Shown here piece after piece: positions 1 to 9,400 of a DNA stretch of 23,661 nt. Under the pieces are notes generated by a model. The model was not told the DNA's origin. It did no database searches and saw nothing but the letters and a program-made list of their open reading frames with translations. A program made the position numbers and the translations under genes. The stretch comes from a virus, in the IMG/VR virus record IMGVR_UViG_3300032240_002371, positions 1 to 23,661 of that record. One strand, given 5' to 3'. Numbering within the stretch: the first letter of the stretch is position 1; each line of letters starts with the position of its first letter.

Positions 1-2
1 AA

Positions 3-209
3 TATAACGAAGGAGATCAATTAAAGATTTCATCATTTGATGAAGCTGGTGAATTAGTTTATAGTGACACAGCAACATTTGGAGAAATGCAAAATGAAGA
101 CATCGATATTCCGAACGAGTTTAACTTTACTCCTGGAGAATTCAAATCACCAAGAGAAGAGAATAAGGGATTTGGAAAGGACGTTAGAACTAGTTCTAAA
201 AAGCGTTGA
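3..209 (+). CDS. 3' end of an upstream baseplate gene (gp53 or gp5 position), partial
   Basis: An open frame runs in from the left edge for 68 codons and ends at TGA 207-209. The visible C-terminus contains a YNEGDQLKISSFDEAGE stretch, then an acidic segment, and ends in the basic tail KDVRTSSKKR. By synteny with T4 (53-5-...-25-6) the gene should encode a baseplate wedge (gp53) or hub (gp5) protein, but too little is visible to choose. The 'GD..KI..FDE.G....' pattern resembles the beta modules found in the large tail proteins downstream. The last part overlaps the next gene in another frame. That this is a coding tail is fairly likely; its identity is inferred only from position. Confidence 0.6.
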   Translation, partial: YNEGDQLKISSFDEAGELVYSDTATFGEMQNEDIDIPNEFNFTPGEFKSPREENKGFGKDVRTSSKKR

Positions 210-369
210 TAGGCGTTTAGAAGCGTTAGAAGAGCGTGTGGGTGAGATACCAGATCCATTTGTATTGTATTATAAAGAACCTGGGGCAAGTGATTATGTA
301 AAAGTGAATGAAGCTTTGGATGATATGTACGGACGAATAAATATTTTAGAGACATTGGTAATTAACTGA
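94..369 (+). CDS. small coiled-coil protein between baseplate genes
   Basis: A 91-residue product if translation starts at ATG 94, which has a GGAGA Shine-Dalgarno match at 81-85. Other in-frame starts are GTG 64 (no ribosome site) and TTG 172 (66 residues, far less overlap with the upstream gene). Residues 22-50 form a charged heptad-like helix (RIRDLERTLELVLKSVDRRL), followed by IPDPFVLYYKEP and a second short amphipathic helix at the C-terminus. No enzymatic motif is visible. The stop TGA shares its last base with the ATG of the next gene (TGATG), which suggests translational coupling. The role is unknown; an assembly or structural accessory of the baseplate is a guess from context. The C-terminal two thirds are convincing; the exact start is not. 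Confidence 0.6.
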   Translation: MKTSIFRTSLTLLLENSNHQEKRIRDLERTLELVLKSVDRRLEALEERVGEIPDPFVLYYKEPGASDYVKVNEALDDMYGRINILETLVIN

Positions 370-764
370 TGGCATTAATCCTTGGAACTAAGACAGTAGA
401 CACTGTATCATTTAATGGTACATGTCGATATGATCCAAAAGTTGTCAAAGGATATAACATATCTCCCAATGTTTACTTTGAGGGTAAAAAAGTTGAGTAT
501 TTACCCTCAACGGTCCCACCAGATACTGTGGAAGGTAGACCATGGATTCCGAATCCTGTACCACCACCAGAATTAATTCCGTGTCCTATACCAGTTGCGG
601 AAAGAAAAGTGGTGCCTATACAAAATAAGACAGTTCATATTAATGGATTATTGCCATTGGTGCAAGGTGATGAGACAATTTTAACGTCTTTCCCTGGCAC
701 ACCAAGAAAATTTGTGGCTCCATTTCAGCATCCCACAATACATATTGCAAATTCACCCGTTTAG
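369..764 (+). CDS. PAAR-like spike-tip protein (putative)
   Basis: A 131-residue protein starting at an ATG overlapping the previous stop by one base. It contains two stretches typical of PAAR-type tip proteins: SPNVYFEGKKV (residues 32-42) and KTVHINGLLPLVQGDE (87-102), separated by a proline-rich linker (about 46-76). PAAR proteins cap the central spike of contractile tails and fold into a small cone held by a metal bound to His and Cys. Here H90, H121, H125 and C19 or C72 could supply such a site. The position, next to the gp53/gp5 region and before gp25, resembles T4 gp5.4 next to gp5. What is seen is the motif resemblance and gene order; the tip function and metal site are inference. Its last 20 bases carry the -35 element of the promoter for the next gene. 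Confidence 0.55.
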   Translation: MALILGTKTVDTVSFNGTCRYDPKVVKGYNISPNVYFEGKKVEYLPSTVPPDTVEGRPWIPNPVPPPELIPCPIPVAERKVVPIQNKTVHINGLLPLVQGDETILTSFPGTPRKFVAPFQHPTIHIANSPV

Positions 765-773
765 TGCTATAAT
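745..773 (+). promoter_or_regulatory. sigma70-type promoter with extended -10
   Basis: TTGCAA at 745-750 (4 of 6 to TTGACA), a 17-base spacer, then TATAAT at 768-773 (6 of 6) preceded by TGC at 765-767, giving an extended -10. Transcription should start near 780, about 20 bases before the ATG at 800. It is unlike the TATAAATA late boxes elsewhere in the window and would be read by the host housekeeping holoenzyme without the phage late sigma factor. Confidence 0.7.
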
Positions 774-799
774 ATTTGAGTAATACGGAGGACTGATAC

Positions 800-946
800 A
801 TGGCAAAATCGAAAGGAACGTTCAATAAGTCGAATTATGTTCCTGGCAAACCCAAAATTACGAGTCAAGGGCGCTCGAAGAACACGAATCTTGCGGCAAC
901 CAGTCGAAATGGTCGCAAAAAACGTTATCGTGGGCAAGGAAGTTGA
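800..946 (+). CDS. 48-residue highly basic small protein
   Basis: ATG 800 is preceded by a strong GGAGG ribosome site at 787-791 region and the frame ends at TGA 944-946. The product is 48 residues with 8 Lys and 5 Arg and no Asp or Glu. It begins MAKSKGTFNK and ends RNGRKKRYRGQGS. There is no predicted membrane or signal segment. A basic, Gly/Ser/Asn-rich, acid-free chain suggests a disordered protein that binds nucleic acid or another polyanion, but no known family motif is recognised. It is a self-contained transcription unit, with its own sigma70-type promoter upstream and an intrinsic terminator 2 bases after the stop, inside an operon otherwise served by late promoters. It may therefore be expressed early or constitutively. 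The gene is well supported by start, ribosome site, promoter and terminator; its function is unknown. Confidence 0.8.
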   Translation: MAKSKGTFNKSNYVPGKPKITSQGRSKNTNLAATSRNGRKKRYRGQGS

Positions 947-948
947 GT

Positions 949-975
949 AAAAGCGCCATTTTTGGCGCTTTTTTT
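949..975 (+). terminator. strong rho-independent terminator
   Basis: AAAAGCGCCA at 949-958 pairs perfectly with TGGCGCTTTT at 963-972 around a TTTT loop (959-962), and the T run continues to 975. The GC-rich 6-bp core GCGCCA/TGGCGC and the T tail are those of a classical intrinsic terminator. It begins 3 bases after the stop of the 48-codon gene. Confidence 0.9.
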
Positions 976-1006
976 ACGTTTTGGCGGGATAGCAACCCCG
1001 TAAAAA
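971..1006 (+). repeat. second inverted repeat overlapping the terminator T tract
   Basis: TTTTTACG (971-978) is the exact reverse complement of CGTAAAAA (999-1006). Inside it GGG 986-988 can pair with CCC 996-998 around a 7-base loop. Because the left arm uses the terminator's T run, this helix would compete with or extend the terminator. It may be an accident of AT-rich sequence. Confidence 0.35.
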
Positions 1007-1038
1007 GTTCTGTTTTAATCAATTTTGAGGAAAAACAG

Positions 1039-1230
1039 ATGGCAAAATACCAAGTAGACAGAGATTCTGAGTATATGCGAGAAAATTGGGGCACTACGAA
1101 GTTGGTGACCGACTATGGAGCGATGACTCCGACAACAAAAGAGAAAAAGAACGATCCACCGAACGATAGAATGTCAAGACCCTGTGGTGGCAAGGGAGGA
1201 TTTGATGATTATGTCGAGCGATGGCATTGA
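1039..1230 (+). CDS. 63-residue hypothetical protein
   Basis: ATG 1039 has GAGG at 1027-1030 eight bases upstream. The 63-residue product is hydrophilic: an acidic/aromatic N-terminus (MAKYQVDRDSEYMRENWG), a KEKKNDPPNDR linker, one Cys in RPCGGKGGFDD, and the end VERWH. No membrane segment or known domain is recognised. A longer in-frame version would start at TTG 943 but would translate straight through the terminator hairpin, so it is rejected. A poor extended -10 (TGTTTTAAT, 1011-1019) without a clear -35 lies just upstream. Otherwise expression would need read-through of the terminator. The gene sits between the terminator and the gp25 late promoters. Function unknown. Confidence 0.6.
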   Translation: MAKYQVDRDSEYMRENWGTTKLVTDYGAMTPTTKEKKNDPPNDRMSRPCGGKGGFDDYVERWH

Positions 1231-1247
1231 ATCTCCGACAGAGGGGG

Positions 1248-1267
1248 TATAAATATAACTATAAATA
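1248..1267 (+). promoter_or_regulatory. tandem T4-type late promoter boxes upstream of gp25
   Basis: Two perfect TATAAATA octamers lie at 1248-1255 and 1260-1267. TATAAATA is the -10 consensus read by T4-type late sigma factor gp55 with its sliding-clamp coactivation. Starts would fall about 6 bases after each box, near 1261 and 1273. The second would leave only a few bases before the ATG at 1277. Confidence 0.8.
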
Positions 1268-1276
1268 GGTTGTTTT

Positions 1277-1672
1277 ATGCTGACCAGCAAGCCCTTTAAG
1301 GATTTAAATATCACTTTTGAGAAAAATCCTGTTACTGATGACCTATTAGTAACAAAAAATGAGGCTGCGATCAAAAGAGCGGTATATAATTTGATATTAA
1401 CAAAGCCTGGAGAACGATTTTTCAATCCAAATATTGGTTGTAGGGTCTCTGGGCTTTTGTTTGAACCACTTGATTTTGTTACTGCTGGTTTAATACAGGA
1501 TGAAATTAAGTATACGATCAATGCTTTTGAACCAAGAGTTACTTTGAAGAGTGTTGAAGTTGAAATTGATGACTATAATAATGCATTTAACGTGTTAATT
1601 GATTATACGATCATTGGACAACCAGCATCAATACAAACGTTAGAACTTGTCCTAGAGAGAACCAGAGCATAA
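1277..1672 (+). CDS. 25: baseplate wedge subunit gp25
   Basis: A 131-residue protein, essentially the length of T4 gp25 (132). It belongs to the GPW/gp25 family, small lysozyme-fold-like proteins that sit at the inner wedge next to gp6 and gp53 and anchor the first sheath ring. Visible family features are NEAAIKRAVYNLILTKPGERFFNPNIGC (split here as residues 28-55) and the conserved EPR triad at residues 85-87 in NAFEPRV. The ATG follows the tandem late boxes closely. The only ribosome-site candidate is a weak AGG at 1267-1269, which would be missing from a transcript started at the second box. gp6 follows after one base. The identification is firm. Confidence 0.95.
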   Translation: MLTSKPFKDLNITFEKNPVTDDLLVTKNEAAIKRAVYNLILTKPGERFFNPNIGCRVSGLLFEPLDFVTAGLIQDEIKYTINAFEPRVTLKSVEVEIDDYNNAFNVLIDYTIIGQPASIQTLELVLERTRA

Positions 1673-1673
1673 A

Positions 1674-3470
1674 ATGCCATATAATCAACTTACTAACTTA
1701 GATTATTTTGACATTCGTAATGCGTTACGAGATTATTTACGTGCGAATTCGGATTTTACCGATTATGACTTTGAGGGTTCGGTTTTAAGTCATCAATTAG
1801 ACCTATTAGCATACAATACTTATTATACCGCCTTCAACACGAATATGGCGGTGAATGAGACGTTTTTGGATTCTGCTACGTTAAGAGATAACGTTGTATC
1901 CAAAGCGAAAGAATTAGGGTATATTCCAAGATCAATTACATCACCAGAAGCAGTGGTTGATTGTACATTGACGATTAGTTATACAAATCCAATATCAACA
2001 CTTGTTTTTAGAAAAGGAAGCGGATTTCTAACAACAATTGACAATAATTTGTATCAGTTTGTGTTGCAAGATGATTATAAAGCATCTGTAGTTTCAAATC
2101 AAATTACGTTTGATGATTTGAAATTATATGAAGGCACAATTATTAAAACGTATTATACAGTAGGATCAAACACACCATTTGTTTTGCTACAAAATAGTGG
2201 TATTGATACGTCAACGATTCGTGTTCATGTTTACGAAAGTCAAAGTTCGTCTTCTTTTGACATTTATACCGTTGCTGATAATATTTTAACAGTGGCACCA
2301 AATTCAAAAATCTTTTTCGTAAATGAAGTTGAAGACGAAAACTACAAGATTACTTTTGGTGATGGAATCTTTGGAAAAGCATTAACACCTGGCAATTACA
2401 TCGAAGTCAGTTATTTGGTAACTTCAGGTGAGGCAACAAACTCGGCTAGATCATTCACGTTCAATGGTATTGTTGAAGATGAATTTGGTAATACCAATTT
2501 CAGTATTACCAATATTTCTATTGCTGTCGTGTCACCAGCGTCTGGTGGTGCTTCAATTGAAAGTATTGATAAAATTAAAAAAAATGCTCCCGCAATGTAT
2601 GGCACACAGAATCGTGCTGTTACATCAGATGATTATGATGCTATTGTAAGAAGAATCTACCCAGCAGTAGCAGATATTTACTCCTATGGTGGAGAAGAAG
2701 CAAAACCACCTGAGTATGGCAAAGTTAAGGTAGTTATTAAACCATCAAGTGCAGATTACTTGACTTCATACACAAAAAGAAAAATTGAGGGAGAAATTAG
2801 AAAATTCTCGGTGGCTTCAGTAGTACCAGAAATTATTGACCCCTCAATTTTGTTTGTTGAAATGAATAGTAATGTTTACTATCAATCTGCATTGACAAAT
2901 AAAAAACCAGATGCGATTAAATCATTGGTAATCAAAAATATTCAAAATTATATTGCCAACTCTGATACCGAAAAGTTTAATGGTAAGTTTCGTTATAGTA
3001 AATTTGTGGGTGCGATTGATAGTGCAGATCGTTCTATTCGTTCAAACCTCACTGAGATTACCATGAGAAAGGATTTTTATCCTTCGTTAAATAATAAGGC
3101 ATATTATGAAATTTGTTTCAATAATCCTTTTGATCATGAAGCAGATATTCCAAATATGGCAAGCACTGGATTTATTGTTCAACAATATCCAAACTTTACC
3201 TCATATATTGAAGATAGAAATGGAGTTGTGGTTCTTTATCGCTTAGATCCACAAACAGGCGAAAAAATTGTTTTGAATTCAAACATTGGTTCATTTAACT
3301 ATGCAACAGGCGAAATCAAAATGTATGATTTAACTATCATCAAAGGTAGTTTATATGATGACAAGATACAAATCAGAGTGAGACCAAAATACAATGATAT
3401 TATTGCTGTACGTGAAATGTTTTTAGATGTTGATATCGTCAACAGTAAATTCACCATCATCCAAGAGTAA
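1674..3470 (+). CDS. 6: baseplate wedge subunit gp6
   Basis: A 598-residue protein (T4 gp6 is 660) of the baseplate J/gp6 superfamily. gp6 dimers form the continuous inner ring of the baseplate, linking the six wedges. The N-terminal region has the diagnostic NTNMAVNETFLDSATLRDNV segment (about residues 56-75), found in T4-type gp6. FGDGIFGKALTPGNYIEV begins at residue 228 and matches the FGDG..G..P..G..I.V pattern of baseplate J proteins. The C-terminal part after about residue 440 is less conserved. It is one base from gp25 and four bases from the giant gene that follows, so all three are likely on the same late transcript. The Shine-Dalgarno is weak (AGAGAGAA inside the gp25 end), again suggesting coupled translation. 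Confidence 0.93.
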   Translation: MPYNQLTNLDYFDIRNALRDYLRANSDFTDYDFEGSVLSHQLDLLAYNTYYTAFNTNMAVNETFLDSATLRDNVVSKAKELGYIPRSITSPEAVVDCTLTISYTNPISTLVFRKGSGFLTTIDNNLYQFVLQDDYKASVVSNQITFDDLKLYEGTIIKTYYTVGSNTPFVLLQNSGIDTSTIRVHVYESQSSSSFDIYTVADNILTVAPNSKIFFVNEVEDENYKITFGDGIFGKALTPGNYIEVSYLVTSGEATNSARSFTFNGIVEDEFGNTNFSITNISIAVVSPASGGASIESIDKIKKNAPAMYGTQNRAVTSDDYDAIVRRIYPAVADIYSYGGEEAKPPEYGKVKVVIKPSSADYLTSYTKRKIEGEIRKFSVASVVPEIIDPSILFVEMNSNVYYQSALTNKKPDAIKSLVIKNIQNYIANSDTEKFNGKFRYSKFVGAIDSADRSIRSNLTEITMRKDFYPSLNNKAYYEICFNNPFDHEADIPNMASTGFIVQQYPNFTSYIEDRNGVVVLYRLDPQTGEKIVLNSNIGSFNYATGEIKMYDLTIIKGSLYDDKIQIRVRPKYNDIIAVREMFLDVDIVNSKFTIIQE

Positions 3471-3474
3471 GTAA

Positions 3475-6400
3475 ATGGTAGTCAAGTCAAGGAATATCTC
3501 TAACTTAATTGAAAACCAATTACCAGAGTTTATTTCCTCTGAGTATCCTAAGTTTGTAAAGTTTCTTCAGAAATATTACGAGCAGTTAGAGAACTCTGGG
3601 CAACCGCTGGATATTATACAGAATTTATCTAAGTACCATGATATTGATACTTATGAGAATTCTTTGTTGTCCGAGAAAACTATTTTAACACAAACCGTAG
3701 ATGCTACTGATACTACGATTTATGTTAATAATACTTCTTCTTTCCCAGATACTAACGGATACATTTTAATTAATGACGAAGTTATCTTCTATCAGTCAAA
3801 AACTTCAAACTCGTTTGAAGATTGCTATAGAAATGTCAGTGCAACCACAAAACTTGGTGATCTATATAATCCTTCCACGGTAAGAAATGTTCCATACGAA
3901 GAAGTTGGAAATGGATCTGATCATGGAATCACGGATGTCTATAATATCAGCAATTTATTCTTTTATGCTTTCGTAAAAAATTACGAAGCACAATATCTTG
4001 CATCGTTCCCAGAAGAGAATCTAAAACCAAGTGTTGATAGAAAAACACTAATCAAAAATATTAAGAAATTTTATCAATCAAAAGGAACTGAGCAATCAAT
4101 CAAGTTTATTTTCAACTCTATTGTCGCAAAAGAAGTTGATGATATTCCTTCGGTTTATTATCCAAAAGATTTTACTTTCAAATCATCAACTGGTGATTGG
4201 ATCTCAAACTATTCACTCAAAGTAAGAGTTCTATCTGGTGATGTAACTAAAGTTATTGGTCAAAGAATTGTTCAGGCACCAAGCTTATATGACACATCAG
4301 TAAAAAATGCATTTTCAGTAATCGACAACATCATTGACATTGGAAATGGATTTTATGAAGTCGTTTTATCTCCAAGTAATAACGTTGGTGAGTTTAAAAT
4401 TGCTTCGGAAACAAAATTAACGAAATTACTACTTTCTTCCAAAACTTCTGGTAATATTGATGTATTTTCAACATTTGGATGGCAGACAACTTCTGGGCAA
4501 ATTGTAATTGGAAATGAAGTCATTACTTACAAAGGCAAAAACGTAAATCAATTTGAAATCGATACTAGAGGCTCGAATGCCATTAACTATGCAGTGGGAA
4601 CACCTGTTTATAGCTTCACTACTGTATCTTCAGATTATGCAGATGGAACAGGATCTGTTGCATTTTTAGTTCTTGGTGTTTTGTATAATTTAGATGTAAA
4701 AGAAGGATTGCCTTACTCACAAGAGAATGATGTAATCCAAGAATCCAAACCTGGATTTGATACTAGAGATCCAATTATTTTCAATAAAACAACTGGATTG
4801 TCAAGGTGGTTTATTAATCAAAATCTTACTAATCCATCATCACCTTCTTCTGTAGTAAATACAAGTTTATCAGAAGTTAATGCTGACGTTTCTGCAATTT
4901 TTGAGGATGAACAATATTACTACATTACTTCTTCTAGTTTTCCCTCAACATCAATAGGCAAGTCAAATTGGTCTACCGCATTAAAAGATCAGAAGATTCT
5001 AAAATTAATTAGAAAAACTCCATTAAACACTACAGAAATTTATCCTACTACTGTTAGAGATGTAGGAATGCTAGTTGATGGTTCTCCAATTTATAGCTAT
5101 AAAGATTATAATGATAGTGACGTTATTTTTGGTGGTGTTGAAAATATCATTATAACATCAAAAGGAAAGGGATACAAAAGTGCTCCTTACGTTTTAATTG
5201 AAGAAAAACTAGGTGTTGAAACAGCAACAGCAAAAGCAGTATTAGCGGGAGAAGTTGTAGATAGTATTATTGTTGAAAGTTCTGGTAATGGATATTTTCC
5301 ACCAGAACCAACAATAACCATTACTTCGGGCAGAGGAGCTGTAGTAGAAGCAGTCGTTACTTTGGGAAGAGTGACCAGTTTAAAAGTTATAAATCGTGGG
5401 GAGTATTATTCGACTCCCCCCGAAATTAAAATTACTGATACTACTGGAAAAGGAAGATTTGCTCGCTTTACTGCTCAAATTTCAGAAGATGGTAAATTAG
5501 TTGGTTTTGTAAAAGAAAATGAAGGAAAATTTTATACACAAGAAAACATTAAAATAGAGGTTGTTCCTGTTGGCAATGGTGCAACTGCTTATGCAAATGT
5601 TAAAAGATGGAAAAAAGATCGATTTGCTAAATTAAGAGTAAATTTAGATTCCTCGAACGGATATTTCTTTGAAAATATAAATTCAGCACTAGAAAATGGT
5701 TATGCAGTAATAGCAAATCCAAAAAATCTCAGAAATCGTTTAGGGGATACTGATTCTTCGAAGCATTCTCCTATTTTAGGTTATGCGTATGATGGTAATC
5801 CAATTTATGGTCCTTATGGATATTTAAATTCATTAAGTGGTTCAATTGGAAGATTAAGAAGCAGTTATAGATTAAAAAATTCCAGGAAAAACGGACCTCC
5901 ATTATCCACATATCCTATAGGAACATTTGTAGAAGATTATGAATATGTTCATTTATCTGGCGAACTAGATGAAAATGGTGGTAGATATTGCACTACTCCA
6001 GAATATCCAAATGGCGTCTATGCTTATTTTGTTTCTGTTGATGAAAATGACAATCCAGTATTTCCATATTTACTCGGAAATAATTTTTATTCAATTCCTG
6101 TAGATTCTAATTACAATAAACAAATTTCTCAAAATCAAATTCCTCGTGGTGTAACAAGATATAGAACAGACAATATAGAACAAAATGGCAAAGGAATTTT
6201 ATCATTAATTAATTCTGTATATTCTGGTTCTATTTCTTCTGCTTCCGTATTTGATTCACATGATAATTTTTCTGTGGGGAGTTTAGTAGAAGTTAATTAT
6301 GAGGATACTCAAGGATATGGATTGGTATCTCAAGTTTCTTCTGTTCAAGGAAAAACAGTAAATTACTTAGAAAACAAAGAAACACCAGCAATACAAATTG

Positions 6401-9400
6401 AAACAAATAATATTTCTTATTTGTTTGAAGGAGACACATTAGTACAAAATAATACTGGAGCTACTGGTCAAATTATTGGTAATGTATTTGATGGTAAAAA
6501 AATTGTATTGAGAAACATTACAGGAACTTTTAATTTTGTAGATACATTATTTGCACAAAATTATAAAGTTATTTCATTAATTGTAGATAAATCATCTTCT
6601 TTTACTGCAAATTCTGTAATAAAGTTAACAAATGGTAAAAAAGGAAATATTGAAAACATATCAGGAAATACTATTAGTTCTGCTTCACACCCATTTACAA
6701 ATGGAGAAAAAATTTCTTTTAGTAATTCTTTTTCCAATATAGTATCTGATCAAATTTATTATGTTAAAAATAGAACTATTAACTCATTTCAAATTTCATC
6801 TACTCCAACGGGATCTATTTTAACATTAACTGACAATTCTTCGCCCATTGCTATTGCAGAAAGTGTAAATGCAAGAGGAAAAGTTTTAGAAGCAACTGAA
6901 AATAAAAACACAATAAAAATTCTCGTAACAAATGGCGAATTTATTGTTGATAGCGAATACTTTTTAACAAGTTCAACAAAAACCGACACCGTAGCATCTA
7001 AAATTTCACTTGTTAAAAAACTAAGCGAAGATTTACAAATTTTTGCTTTGAATGATAATATCGCAATTGTTTCTACAAACAGTGATCATAACTTAGCCGA
7101 GGGAGATACGGTTAATGTTTCTGTTGATCCAGATTTAAATCTCACTACAACGACGTATTATGTAAGAAAAAGAATATATCAAAAAGTAAAATTAAACCCA
7201 CCAAATTTTGCAACAAAAATTTCAGACACTGGTATAGGAATATTAACTACATTAAACAGTGGTGCTGATTATGCCAACGGCGGCAGCAATACATTCACAA
7301 ATGTAGAATTGCTATTTTTAGATCAAACTAAATGCAGAGATTCTGAAGGAAGAATAGTAGGATCTTCTAGTTCTTCTGCTATCCTTGGTAATCCTGGAGG
7401 AACAAATAATGCAAAGGCAACAATTAATGTTGTCAATGGTTTAGTAACTAGTGTTATCATAACTTCAAAGGGAACTGGATATAAAAAAGGCGATATATTA
7501 ACAGTATCAAATACTTCTTTGAACAGAGCTTCTGGTTCTGTAAGTAGTCAATATTTTATTACTGAGATCGACCACGTTGGATTGTCATACAATCAAACAA
7601 CTTTGTATTTGAAGACAGTTGAAGGAATTTCTATTAATGATAATATTATCATTAATAACGAAGTAGTAAAAGTAACAGCAATTAATTCAAATGCTTCTTC
7701 CGTAACAATTATAAGAGCACAAGAAAATACAGAAGCAGTTAATCATTACAATGATCAACCAGTAACATTATATAATTCAAAATATAATCTTTCTGTTGGG
7801 TATGAAGTAGGAACCAAAACAAATTCGGGTAAAATAAAATCATATAACTCAGAAACACAAGAATTGATAGTTATATTTGATTCTATTGATTCTTCTATTA
7901 ATTTATCAACAATTAATAGATTAGATTTAAATTATACATTTTTTGATGAAAGCACTGCCCGCAAATTAGTAAGTATTTCTCAAATTTTAGAAGATGCAAA
8001 TTATCAATTTGAATTTTCAAAAGATCAAACATCTTGGAGAAGAAATCCAATTATAGAAGTCCAAAAATACTATACTTATGTTTTTGATCAAACTGATACT
8101 TCTTTGGTTGGTAGTATTTTGGATTTTTCACCAAGTAATAATCATAACTTATACACCGTAGAGGTATTAGATTCACCAGAAATTTCAAAAACAAATCCTG
8201 GTGTTTCTAGTCCATCTGCTATTACCAAATTAAGATTTGGTTATGGATCTGCACAGCAACAATTTTTGTTAGAAAAATCTCCACCCAATTATAGTAATTA
8301 CTATTATTATGATAGAAATGGAATTATTCAAACAGACAATTCATATTTAAAATTAATTGATGACCCATTACAAGGAAATCAAACTGTTAGTTATGTAACT
8401 CCAAACAAATTTGTTTACAAATTAAAAAAACTTGCACAGTATGATGGACATGGAACTATTACATATACTACTTCATCATCAACTGCCGTAGGAAAAATAA
8501 ATCAGATTTCAATATCAAATCCAGGAAAAGAATTTAAGAAAATTCCAATTGTAATTGGAATTAGACCAAGTTCATCTGTAGAAGCACTGGCAGAAGTAAA
8601 TTGGAATTCTTTAACAAAAAATATTGATTCTGTTAAAATTACATCAATAGGAAAAAACTATTCAAAACCAAAGGCAATTATTGTTGATGGTGATGGATTA
8701 TTTGCTGAATTTAAATGCGTAACAAATAATGACGGCGCTGTGACTGATATTTTAGTTATCAATAAAGGCAAAAATTATACTTATAGACCAAAAATTAAAA
8801 TCATAGAATCTGATATAAAAGTATATTTCAATAGTAAAACTATTGGTGTTCCAAAAAATATTACTGTAATTAAAAATGGATATGATTTTAATAATGATAC
8901 CTCAATTATTAAAAAATATAGTTCAGTACAAATTTTAATTTTGAACAATTTTGGAACTACTGGATTTTCTAGCGGAGAAACAATCGTTCAATATGATCAG
9001 AATGTATTAATTGCTAAAGCCCGAGTTACAAAAGGTGGGTGGAGAAATGGTTCAAATATTCTCAGATTAGAATCTGTTGAAGGAATTTTTAGAAAAGATC
9101 TGCCAATTCTAGGTCAATTAAAAAATACAACTGCTGATATCGTAACTTCTTTTGCAACATTATTCAATACAAATATTAAATCATACTATGATAATCTTGG
9201 TTACTATCAATCAGAGAGATCTCGTATTGGTTCAGAATCACAGAGAATTGCCGATTCTTATTTCTACCAAGATTATTCATATACAATTAAATCAAAAACT
9301 CCAGTAGATGTTTGGAGAAAATTAATTAATAATACAGTTCACCCAGCTGGATTTAAAGTATTTGGTGAAGTAACAATTGACACAAAGGGTTCGGCAGAAT

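Noticed and set aside
943-1038. N-terminal extension of the 63-codon gene from TTG 943
   Set aside because: It would translate the intrinsic terminator and its T tract and start from TTG without a ribosome site, while ATG 1039 has GAGG at good spacing.
858-1094. 78-codon minus-strand frame over the cassette
   Set aside because: It runs antisense through the terminator hairpin and both small + strand genes, which have better start signals.
1174-1521. 115-codon open frame on the minus strand across the gp25 promoter and gene
   Set aside because: It is antisense to gp25 and to the late promoter boxes; gp25 is firmly identified by family motifs.
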